NCBI RefSeq assembly: GCF_029873635.1
Contig: NC_080424.1
Location: forward strand, 2,087,001 to 2,151,000
DNA length: 64,000 nucleotides
Source of the DNA: Malania oleifera
Lineage: Eukaryota; Streptophyta; Magnoliopsida; Santalales; Ximeniaceae
Reading direction: 5' to 3'
Shown: piece after piece, positions 11,160 to 21,770 of the stretch
How positions within the stretch are numbered: the stretch's first letter is position 1
How the letters are laid out: each line of letters starts with the position of its first letter
The notes under the pieces: model-generated
Databases searched by the model: none
Seen by the model: only the letters and a program-made list of their open reading frames with translations
What the model was told of the DNA's origin: nothing
Made by a program: the position numbers and the translations under genes

Positions 11160-12135
11160 ATGGAGCCCAAGGATAATGACCTGGGAAGTGGCTCCGAAGA
11201 GACTGCGAGTGATGAGTCCCCTACTGTGCCTCAAGGTTTGATGAGGCAGGTATTACGAGAGATCATGCGGAATGTGAGGAGACATGAGTGTTCTCCTGTT
11301 GCTGCGGGGTGCACCATTGAGAGGTTCACACGCATGCATCCTCCGACGTTCTTTGGAGGACCTGACCCGACGATAGCAGAGGATTAGGTGGAGAAGACTG
11401 AGAGGATCTTGGACGGCCTGCACTGCATGGATAGGCAACGAGTCCTCTATGCCACCTTCCAGCTGTCTGGGGAGGCGGATCGATGGTGGACTGCGGTGAG
11501 TCTATTGGAGAAGCAGAGAGCCGGTTCAGAGGAGATGATGTGGAGCCGTTTCAAGGAGGTGTTCTTTGATAGATACTTCCTGGCTTTTGTACGTGATGCG
11601 AAGGCAGATGAGTTTTCTGCTTTGACTCAGGGGAGTTTGATGGTGCAGGGGTATGTGGCTCGATACATAGAGCTGTCCCACTTTGCACCACATTTGATCT
11701 CGAGCGAGTATGAGAAGACTCGAAGATTCGAGAAGGGTTTGAGGAAGGATATTTGCAGACTAGTGGGTATGCTTCAGATCCCTGAGTTCTCGGTGTTGGT
11801 GGATAAGGCCACGGTGATTGAGACCGGTATCCAAGAGGACGAGGGGGATCAGGAATCGAGGAAGAGGACAGTACCTTTTGGTTCTTAGACAGGATCTCGT
11901 CAGGGATCGTGGAAGAAAAGGAACAAGGGCTCGGGCTACCATTAGAATATCGAGAGCCAGAATCCTCAGATGAGTCAGACTCGTGGGCGTTGTGTTAGAT
12001 GCCACAAATGGCACAAGGGTGAGTGTCGGTCGTTTAGAGGTAACTGTTACAACTATGGCCAATCAGGTCACATGTTTTGTGATTGTCATGCACCGAGGCA
12101 AGACGTGCCTGCATCTAGTGTGAACCGAGGGAGCA
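11160..12135 (+). pseudogene. gag of nested chromovirus (broken)
   Basis: Starts at ATGGAGCCCAAGG (11160) and stays in one frame, but is cut by stops at 11385-11387 and 11886-11888 and another near 11943. Retained features are a retrotransposon gag core with WW (in DRWWTAV) and FDRYF, and two Cys/His clusters near 11995-12090. The second cluster is damaged: CYNYGQSGHMFCDC has Tyr where the second zinc-binding Cys should be. It would form the particle shell and bind RNA. The stops lie at Trp, Gln or Arg codons. Confidence 0.88.
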
Positions 12136-12149
12136 ATCAGATACCTTGG

Positions 12150-15100
12150 GAAACTGTTCAAACGAATACAGCTCCGGTCAGAGTATACTCTCTTACTCCA
12201 ATAGACGCTAAGCATGCAGGGAACGTGGTGACATGTACCTTATTATTGCTTTCGAATAGGGCTTCTGTTTTATTTGATTCGGGTGCAACCCACTCTTTTG
12301 TATCTGTGAATTTTGTGGGACGGTGTGGGGTTAAGACCTGAGACATGATTGAGAGGTTATCTGTTACTACGCCATCTAGGAGGGTACCTTTCTGTAGGAA
12401 GATGTTGGTAGACTGCCTTGTGAAAATTCAGGGAAAACTGCTACCAGTAAATCTTATTGTATATGACATGTTGGGGTTCGATGTTATTCTAGGGATGGAT
12501 TGGTTGTTCTCCAGTTATGTTGTGATCGATAGTCGTAGAAAGGTGGTAGTTTTCAAACCTCCTGGGGAGCAGGAGTACGAATTCGTGGGATCGGGTGTGC
12601 GTCCAGCGCCACAGATTCTGTCGGCACTACAGGTGAGGAGGCTACTATTGGACGGATGTCAAGGGTACCTAGCGTGTATGAAGGAATCGCCATGGAATGA
12701 GTTGAGGCTCGAGGACATTCGGGTAGTTAGCGAGTTTTCGGATGTATTTCTAAAAGATTTACCCGGTTTACCTCCGGATTGTGAGGTGGAGTTTACGATA
12801 GAGTTGCTGCCTAGTAAGACACCGATCTTTAAAGTTTCGTACCAGATGGCTCCAACAGAATTTCGGGAGTTGAAGGAGTAGTTGCAGGAATTACTAGACA
12901 GGGAATTCATTCGACCTAGTGTTTTGCCCTAGGGAGCTCCAATATTGTTTGCGAAGAAGAAGGACGGGTCGATGCGGATGTGCATTGATTATCGTGAGAT
13001 TAACAAGGTGACTGTGAAAAATCGCTATTCTTTACCTCGTATAGATGATCTCTTTGACCAGTTGCAGGGAACGCAAATCTTTTAGAAGATCAACTTGTAG
13101 TCAGGATATAATCAAATGAGGGTTAGAGCGGAGGATGTAGCGAAGACAACTTTCTGAACCAGATATGGCCACTATGAGTTCTTGGTCATGCCATTTGGGT
13201 TGACAAATGCTCCGGCAGTATTCATGGATCTGATGAACAGGGTTTTCCATGAGTATTTGAATCGGTTTGTGGTGGTGTTCATTGACGACATTCTAGTATA
13301 CTCGAGAAGTACGAAGAACACGTGGAGCATTTGAGATTAGTGTTACAGATTCTACGAGAGAAGAAGTTTTATGCTAAACTGAAGAAGTGTGAATTCTGGT
13401 TGAGTTAGATTGCGTTCTTAGGCCATATGGTTATTAGGGATGGTATATCAGTTGATCCTAGCAAGATTGAAAATGTGGTCTACTGAGTAAAGCCGAAGAA
13501 TGTGCAGGAGGTTTGGAGTTTTATGGGACTGATAGGTTACTATCGTCGGTTCGTAAAGGGTTTCTCTAAACTGTCTAGACCTCTGACACGATTGACCAGG
13601 AAAGAAGTGCAGTTTGAGTGGACTAGTGATTGCGAGTAGTGTTTTCAGGAGTTGAAGCACTGACTGGTTATTGCTCCAGTGTTGACCATTCCTTCGGGGA
13701 TGGTGGGTTTGTGATTTATAGCGACGCGTGTCTGAAAGGCCTAGAATGTGTGCTCATGCAGTAGGGTAAGGTAGTAGCTTATGCCTCTCGGCAACTGAAG
13801 GAATATGAGAAGAATTACCCTACGCATGATTTGGAATTGGTTGCTGTGGTATATGCATTGAAGATCTAGTGACATTATCTGTACGAGGTGCAGTATGAGA
13901 TCTTTACTGACCATAAGAGCCTCAGGTATTTCTTCACACAGAAGGAGTTGAACATGAGGCAGAGGCGGTGGCTAGAGTTGATTAAGGACAACGATTGCAC
14001 GATCAGTTATCACTCGGGGAAGGTTAATGTGGTAGCTAATGCGTTGAGTCGGAAGTTAGGGCCTACAACTGTATCTGCAGTTGTAGCTCAGCATCATGTC
14101 AAGCGGGATTTGGAAAGCCTTGGTGTGGAGTTGGTGTCCAATGATCATCAGGCTTTCATTGCTAGCTCGGTGATCCAACCGACCTTATTTGAGCGTATAA
14201 AAGTCGCGCAAACTAGTGATGCAGAGTTGGTAAAGGTTAAGGAAAAGGTACAGTAGGGACTGGCTATGGGTTTTAACATCTCTGAGGGAGGTGTGTTGAG
14301 GTTTGAGACCAGACTATGTGTTCCGAACGATGATAAGATCAGAATGACGATTCTAGAGGAGACGCATCGTTCTATGTATATGGTACATCCTGGTAGTACA
14401 AAGATGAATCGGGACTTGCACGAGACCTTTTGGTAGTCTGGTATGAAGAGGCAGATTACTCAGTTTGTGGAACAGTGTCTAATGTGTCAGCAGGTGAAAG
14501 CTGAACATCGAAGGCCAGCAGGGCTGTTGCATCCTATGCCTATTCCGGTATGGAAATGGGAGCATATTTTCATGGACTTTGTTACCGGATTACCGACAGC
14601 GCTTCATGGGCAAAATGCTATTTGGGTGATTGTGGATAGATTGATAAAATCTGCTTATTTCATACTGATGAAAGTTGGCTATCCTTTGAGTAGGCTAGCA
14701 GATTTGTGTATGCATGAAATTGTGAGAATGCACGGAGTATCGGTGGCCGTAGTATCGGATCAGGATCCGAGGCTTACTTCTCGATTCTAGAAAAGCTTGC
14801 AAGAGGCATTGAGGACGAAATTTACTTTTAGTTCAGCATTCCACCCCCAGACTGATGGACAGTCGAAGAGGACGATACAAATATTGGAAGATATGTTGCG
14901 AGCATGTGTGTTAGACTTTGGTGGTAGCTGGATACAGTTTATGCCACTTGTAGAGTTTGCTTATAATAACATATTTCAGTCTAGTATCGGATGGCACCGT
15001 TCGAGGCTTTGTATGGTCAGAGGTGTCGATCTCCTTTGTGTTGGGATGAGGTTGGTGAATGTCAGGTGTTAGGACCTGAACTCGTGCAGCAGGCGTCTGA

Positions 15101-15599
15101 GAAGGTGGGTTTAATCCGGGAGAGGATTAGATCAGGTTAGAGTCGGCAAAAGAGTTACGCAGATGTTTGCCGCCGTGAGTTAGAGTTCGAAGTGGGAGGT
15201 AAGGTATTTCTGCGTATTTCTCCGATGAAAGGGGTGATGAGATTTGGGAGGAAGAGCAAGCTGAGCCTGAGGTATATCTAACCATTCGAGGTACTTGAGC
15301 GAGTGGGTCTACTAGCCTATAGGATTGCATTACCTCCAACACTTTTGAGGGTCCACGATGTGTTTCACGTATCCATGTGGAGGAGGTACGTGTTGGATCC
15401 TTCACATGTTATTAGTTATGATGAGTTGGAAATTGGGGATACTTTAGCGAATAAGGAGATACCTGCTCAGGTTCTGGACTGTAAAGTTCAAAAGTTTCGT
15501 GCCAAAAAGATACCGTTAGTGAAGGTATTGTGGCGAAACCACGAGGTTGAGGAAGCTTCTTGGGAACTGGAAACGGAAATACGCCGAAAGTATCCATAG
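12150..15599 (+). pseudogene. pol of nested chromovirus: PR-RT-RH-INT-chromodomain (broken)
   Basis: Domains in order: aspartic protease with LFDSGATHSF (about 12268-12298); reverse transcriptase with [25 protein letters not shown] and catalytic FIDDILVYS (about 12925-13310); RNase H with [18 protein letters not shown] and DHKSLRYFF (about 13715-14060); integrase with CLMCQ, a GNAI-type core, VSDQDPR and HPQTDGQS (about 14390-14980); GPY-like linker and a C-terminal chromodomain ending in VLWRNHEVEEASWE (about 15440-15599). At least ten stops and two frameshifts (near 13310 and 14985) make it non-functional. The RT catalytic DD and integrase acidic residues are still readable. Confidence 0.9.
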
Positions 15600-15865
15600 T
15601 TGTTTTGAGTACTTGTACATGATCCTACTCTGGGTTGGGATAGGTGGTTAGTCGTTGGGAGTGTGTGTGTATTGTGAACTCCTGAGATAGTTGTATATGT
15701 AACCACGGTATTCCTCCGCCATAAGTGAGTGTATGTATGTGTATGTGCATGATGGGGCTACGCAATAGTGGTCGCCAGTTTTTTTCTAGAGTGGTATATA
15801 TGTATTTGATTGTATATATGAGTTTGTGGATGAGAGATGGAAAATTTCGAGGACGAAATTTTTGT

Positions 15866-15877
15866 AAGGAGTGGAGA
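15866..15877 (+). other. Polypurine tract of nested chromovirus
   Basis: AAGGAGTGGAGA lies just before the 3' LTR start (15879), after the typical TTTCGAGGACGAAATTTT that ends many plant gypsy internal regions. It primes plus-strand DNA synthesis. Confidence 0.75.
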
Positions 15878-15878
15878 T

Positions 15879-17423
15879 TGTAAGAACCCAAATCGTGATA
15901 AGTGGGTTTAAATATTTAAAGAGAGGGGCATTTTGGTAAAAAATCAAGCCTCGTCGATGAAACTAGATCTTGTCGGCGAAGTCTTTGTCCTTCTCCTTAA
16001 CGAAATTCAGATACTCGCTGATGAGGAGAAGCCGAGAAGTTTCAGAAACCAAGAATATCAAGGTTCTTCGACGAATCCTCTGTCTCGTCGACGAGAGGAC
16101 TATAAAGCCTCGTCGACAAGGACACCATCTCATTGACGAATTTGCCCAAGTCAAAGGTGCTGTAAATAGAAATTTCTTTACTTCTCAACTAAGAAAATTT
16201 CAAATCTCTCTCTCTCTCTCTCTCTCTATAACTCTCTCTACGCTCTATCTCTCTAGATTTCTTCGCCGATTATTGCTGGAATCAAGAATCTGAAGTTACC
16301 ACGAGAATCATGGAAGGATTCTCTACAAGTTCTACGGATCAAAATCCCATTTTGGAGATTTTCGGGTTTCGATGTAAAATCGAGGTAAGGCTCGGTTTTC
16401 AATTCTGATCCCGTAGTTTTGTGGGAAACTGTATTGTGAGTATATTCTATACTATGATTTGTAAGTTTTGAAACTCGGTTTGCTGTTTAGGGGCCTTGGA
16501 GTTCAAGATTTCCTATTCAGGGAAAAGGTAAGGGAAACTGTGTTTATATCGGTTATTTTTGAAATCAGACTCAATGGAACTGTGGTTCACAATCCTGCGT
16601 GTGTTTTGGCTACTCATTTGGGGGGATTTAACATAGAAAACTATAGGTTTTTCATTATTACATTTTTGGGAAAAAGAGGGGGACGGGCTGCATCCCTGGT
16701 TTTGTTGAAAATCGAGCGTATATGGTGATTCATAGTGTGTTATTGGGATGACCGTACCTTGACTTGTTTAAAATGTATTTGTTTGGAAAACCATGATTTA
16801 GATTACCAAATGGGTGTGGTTTGTTTGGTTATATGAGCATGCATGTGTGTGTAACTGTTAAAATGCTAGTAGGAATGGGGTTCCGAATTGTTCCAGGTAC
16901 TGAGAGTGTCAACCTCTATATCCGAGGGCATGTGTTTATCGCCTGCCACATAGGCAAGAGTGTCTGACTCTATATCCGGGGGCGTGAGCCTATTCCGGAA
17001 GATCAGGCCGAAGGGTGTGGATCCTCCAGTTAGCGCTGGTACGATGCCATGGGAGTCGGGGACTAGCCATGTGCCGGTGGCGTCGTGCTTCACGTGTTAG
17101 CTATGGGCCAACGTTGGATTGTTGCGGACCGGCTTCGAGCTGAAGGGTGTGACGACACCGGGATTGCTGATTATCTGTGTGTGTGCGTGTATGCACTGTG
17201 TAAACTAGTATTAGACTGCATTTAACTGCATATATGTTGCATCATGATAACACTCAAATGCCACACACTGATATAACATATGTTATTCCTTACTGAGAGG
17301 TGTCTCACCCCTGCTGTACGTACATTTTTACAGGTCTTTCGAGTAACCGGAACTAGCGTCCTGGTGTAGGGAGCGTAGTGACCGGTGTACTGCGGTTAGC
17401 GCTTGGGTAAGTGTTAGGACTGT
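15879..17423 (+). repeat. 3' LTR of nested chromovirus, first part
   Basis: Starts TGTAAGAACCCAAATCGTG and matches the 5' LTR to the point GGACTGT (17423), where a solo LTR has inserted. It carries the palindrome block (15950-16140) in a more decayed form than the 5' LTR. Confidence 0.87.
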
Positions 17424-19529
17424 TGTGACAACCCGAATAAAAATGGAATTTAAATAATAAAAGGAAGGGAAATAAAACCAGTAATAGAAGAAGGAAGTCA
17501 ACTTAGCGTTTGTCGATGACATCACCCTTTGGAAGGAATAACCGAGGGGGGGATCATCAAGGCTTCGTCGACGAATACAAGGGATTCATCGACAAGGGCT
17601 TAAGAAAATTCGTCGATGAAGATTGAATTTCGTCGACGAAGAAATACCGAAAACCATTTTGAGTCAACTGAATTTTGTTGACGATGACTGAATTTCGTCA
17701 ATGAAATTAATGAAGGATTTGTCGACGAATCTAGTTCTAGAAATAGAAAAATTCGGATTTTTAACTTCACAACTAAGTAAACTTTTCCCTCTCTCTCTCC
17801 CCTTCAGCCCTCTCTCTCTCTCTCTCTCTCTCTCTCACATCAATTTTGGGCCAGATTTACGCCGGATTGACAATCCGAAGTCACCACAATGCTCTTGGAG
17901 AAGTTCTCTTCAAATCTGCCGAAGCGGATCGTTGGTGAAAGCAAGTTGGAAATCATCCCTGAGTTGAAGTAAGACTTTTTAAGTCAAATTTGGTCTTATG
18001 GTAGTTATAAGGAATGATGTACAAGTAGAAATACTGAAATTTAATACTGTGAGTTTTCAGTTTGAGGGTATTGATTAGGAAATCCTACGGGTATGAGACC
18101 AGAGTTTATAGGGGCTTTCTCAGTAGTCAGGTAAGGGAATAAATTAAAACAGTTATTTTGTCACGCAAATTATTATTATGTATGAGCAAATTGATTTCCT
18201 GAAAATATGTACGATGTTTGAATATTATGGAATTAATGCATGTTTGAGAAAATACTATTATTATGTTGAAACGTGTATATATGTATGATGTCAGAAAATT
18301 ATGATTAAAGTATGATTTGGTACAACACATGTGTGGCATGAATATTATTTTACGTGAAATGTAATGTAATATGAAAAATTTTACGAGTAAAACATGTTTT
18401 TAGGTATTATGAAAAGATGTATCATGTTACGATGATTTTGACAAATATATATGATAATTGATTTATTTTCAAAATGTATATACCTGAAATGATTTTGGCG
18501 CGAAACCCCATTTATGTTTTCGGCACGAGACCATATTTATGTTTTCAGCATGAGACCGTATTTATGTTTTCAGCACGAGGCCGTATTTATGTATGATTTC
18601 AGCGCGAGGCCATATTTATGAAAATGATCGGCACGAGGCTACTATTATATCATGTATTATATATGTTATCAAAACTCATATGTTAGTTTAGTTCAGTTCT
18701 AGGAGCTTGGTACCGTAACTATATGTAGATCAGATATCTACGTTCAGATTAGTGCTAACCATTCCACGAGGGGATGAGAGATGGATAGTCAATGTGGCTT
18801 TCAGTAGAGTGTGGACGTCCACCTGACAGTCTGGACCAGGATGTGGCGGGCTCATCGTACTTACAGACATATTTGACTCGGCAGTGGTCGGTCAGCCATT
18901 GTCGGGTCCCGCCTTCGAGCTACACAACCCGTCATGGGGGGTAATACATGACATTAGCTAACTATTCATCCTGGGTATATCTTCAGTATTACAGTTATAA
19001 CAGAAGTTTTATGTATGTTATGATTTATTAACAAATATGAAAGTATATGATTATTCAGTATGATATGATGAATATTTATAGAGTTATGAAATGTACTGTA
19101 TACGTATAAGTGCCTTAAATATTCATGTTGCCACACAGTTGTATTTAGTTTATTTTTCCTTACTGAAATGTGTCTCACTCCCAACATTAATTAATTTTTC
19201 AGGAGCCCCCGAGTGACCGACGGGTCGTGATCGCCGTTGAGTTTACTAAGCTACCCTGTTAGGAGGGTAAGATTTTGTACTATGATCAGGATTACTTTGT
19301 GTTTGATCCTAGAGTTATTTTGATGTCTTTGGAGGATGTATAAAAGTACAGTTTTATGATGTTGTAGTAAACTCTGGTATTATGTTTTATGGTTGGATGT
19401 ATGAGATTTTATGCTTACTGCTGCTTAGGTTTCCGTTGTGATTAACAGGTGTCCCCGTTACCCACGGGTTCTGGTCGACTTTCCCATTTATCATGTTATA
19501 TTTCTTATTAAGAAATTGGGATCGTTACA
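17424..19529 (+). mobile_element. Solo LTR nested in chromovirus 3' LTR
   Basis: 2106 bp from TGTGACAACCCGAATAA to GGGATCGTTACA, flanked by ACTGT (17419-17423) and GCTGT (19530-19534), a 5-bp TSD with one mismatch. It belongs to the same family as the minus LTR at 1-421. Its last 100 bases also match the LTR end before 61059. It contains TTCGTCGACGAA palindromes (about 17563-17728), a (CT)n run at 17811-17836 and a minisatellite. Confidence 0.88.
18493..18650 (+). repeat. Minisatellite of about 28 bp in solo LTR
   Basis: Six imperfect tandem copies of a unit like TTTTCAGCACGAGGCCGTAT, each ending in ATTTATG. The copies differ mainly in GCACGAG, GCATGAG or GCGCGAG. Confidence 0.8.
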
Positions 19530-19825
19530 GCTGTATTTTGGTAGGTTGCCATTTTGAAATGTAATTGGGCACCCATTTGTACGTTTTGATAGAACCTGTT
19601 TCTGCTCTTGTATAGACTCTGGTATGGTATTGTATATGTTTATATAGAATGACCTTTTTCCGTTACGTATATGATTGTATTTGGATGTGTTTAGGGTGCC
19701 ACGAAACCCCACGGGGTCGGACCCTCATCCATTGTACTGTATCTTTGGATGTTTTATCAGATACAAGTATAGGATAGATTACATTTTTCACCCTTGGGTC
19801 CCATTTCAGGATTCGGGGCGTGATA
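19530..19825 (+). repeat. 3' LTR of nested chromovirus, last part
   Basis: Continues the 5' LTR sequence from GCTGTATTTTGGTAGGTTGCC to GGGGCGTGATA. The expected terminal CA is TA here. Confidence 0.85.
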
Positions 19826-19830
19826 CTATT

Positions 19831-21484
19831 GACATAATTTTAGAAACCAGATAAAGGAAAAAATATATATTAAATCATAATTTTTATGAATTTAATGGAA
19901 AATGAATTGTGTTATATATACGTGTATGTGTTTCGGTATGAGTTTAAAATGTCAACCGTTTAAATTATATTTTTTTGAGTTTAGAGCTGTTTATTGGATA
20001 TGTATATGTGAAAATGAATTGATAAAAGTGGAAAAATATTTTCAGGGTAATTATGTAAGGAATGAAAGGTATTTTCGGTATATAAACTTTAAATGTTGAT
20101 TGGCGTACTTTACAGGCAATATATGAATTTTATTGCTAAACTGTGTGGCATGAGATTTTGTGCAAATATATGTTAAATATATGAGATGCAGGTTAAGTAA
20201 GTAATGCATTGTGAATAAAACATGATATTGACTACGTTGCTTGTGTGTGTTAATGCAACCTTGTAAACAACTGAAAAATGTTGGGTAAAACAGTTGAAAG
20301 AAGTTCGGTAAAACAGCTGAAAGATGTTGGATAAATGTATGCCAACTGAAAAATGTTGGGTAAAATAACTGAAAGATGTTGGGTAAAACAAGATGCTGGG
20401 TATGAAATGAAATGAAAAGGGAAATTAATGAAATGGAAATTAAATATGAAATGTGAACAATGTAAAATGGGACAGAGTCACTTAAAGTGAAACACAATGA
20501 AATGTTAAGTTATGAACATGAAAAAATGTGAATATTTGAATAATGACAGAAAGAATAATGTATTATGATATTAGAAGTATGTATGTACATAGAACATGTT
20601 ACGATTAGGCGATGCATAGTATTCGCCTAAGGGCTTGCTGAGTAAGGCGAGTGCACTAGTAGCTTCAGATGTGATAGTAGCTGCATAACGTATTAGGACA
20701 GAGGGAACCTACTTGTATGGGTGGGTAGATTTCTCTATCTTTAGGGCCTTTGTCGGTAAACTATTATTGAATGCGTGAGTACGAGATTGATCTTACACTT
20801 GAGGGCTTACTAAGTAAGATGAGTGCTCTGGTATGTTTTAATGGTGACCTTAGGGTTACCTAAGTATCAGAGTAGAGGAGTGCTACTTGTATGGGAGGGT
20901 AATCACCCTTATCCTTGGGTAATCTCGTGGGTAAATTTTTGCATGTAATTGTTTAGGTTCAGAAAATGGTTTTAATGTTATGATAATGATTTGCAAATGT
21001 ATTTAAAATGATATCTATATATCTCATGTTAGTCACACACTGTGTTTAATATATTGTTTCTTCTTTTACTGAAATGTGTTTCATCCGAATATGAATTTAT
21101 CTTTTTCAAGACTTTCTCGAGATCAAGCTTTGAAAGCTCGAAGTTTTTATAGTATTATTAGGAAAATAGAAAAAGAAAAAGGGTATATTTTTATGTTAAT
21201 TTTGGGGAATGTAAATATTTATGTTTTATGTCTTTATGTTTTAAAACTGTTAAGTAAGGAATGATTGTGAAAATACTGAAATATTTTGGGAGTAATGTAG
21301 ATTTATGGAAATGCAGGTGATGGATGATTTATTATGGATTATAGTTAGAATTAGTAAACTTTGGTATTATATTATATAGAGATTATGTTTATGTTTTCCG
21401 CTGCATATATTATGAATTATGGATTATTAAGATTTTATTAGGTATAACGCACCGGACCCTAGTTTTAGGGTTAGGGGCGTTATA
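19831..21484 (+). repeat. 3' LTR of non-autonomous element, last part
   Basis: Resumes after the CTATT duplication and matches the 5' LTR from about 5275 onward without the Cassandra insertion. Contains the shorter 23-bp minisatellite (20268-20403) and ends GGGGCGTTATA, followed by the TSD GACTT. Confidence 0.85.
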
Positions 21485-21770
21485 GACTTGGTTAGACTTG
21501 ATTAAGTGAACATACTAGAGTATAGGTGTGTAGGGAATGAGTAGAGTAGGTTGAAGGTTGTCTTGTAACTAGACAAGGTTTCATTGATGGTGTTTTGTGT
21601 TTTTCTTGAAATGACGATTTCAGTAAAATCATGACAACCATTGATGGTTTCGTGTTTATGCGATGAGGCAGACCTGGACCGGAGGGTTTAGAAGTTAACA
21701 TGATTATTCTGCATTGATCGTGTTAATTGTGATATGATATAGGAATACTAATATATTCCAATCCTATTAT
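21485..21770 (+). mobile_element. Gypsy 5' internal leader remnant
   Basis: Aligns by eye with 10870-11150 of the chromovirus (GACTTGGTTAG, CAGAGTATAGG, TTGAAATGACGATTTCAG, GCAGACCTGGACC). The match ends just short of the place where the gag start codon would be. It is the right half of the broken element whose left half is 3593-4447. Confidence 0.7.

Larger units (their letters stand above)
9039..19825 (+). mobile_element. Ty3/gypsy chromovirus (Tekay/Del-like), nested
   Basis: LTRs 9039-10834 and 15879-19825 (the latter split by a solo LTR) start TGTAAGAAC and end TTGACA or GTGATA. Perfect TSD CTATT (9034-9038, 19826-19830). A gag-protease-RT-RNaseH-integrase-chromodomain region lies between. 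The domain order with integrase after RNase H, plus a C-terminal chromodomain, places it in the chromoviruses. The extended HHSKY-like chromodomain linker and long LTRs suggest the Tekay/Del clade, which is an inference. Confidence 0.92.
4448..21484 (+). mobile_element. Non-autonomous LTR retrotransposon split by nested insertions
   Basis: Two LTRs (4448-7723, and 8216-9038 continued at 19831-21484) enclose only 492 bp of internal sequence with a tRNA-Met primer site and a polypurine tract but no gag or pol. Perfect 5-bp TSDs GACTT lie at 4443-4447 and 21485-21489. Without later insertions the element would be about 5.5 kb. It must have been mobilised by proteins from a gypsy relative. Its LTRs host a Cassandra element and a full chromovirus. 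Confidence 0.85.
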
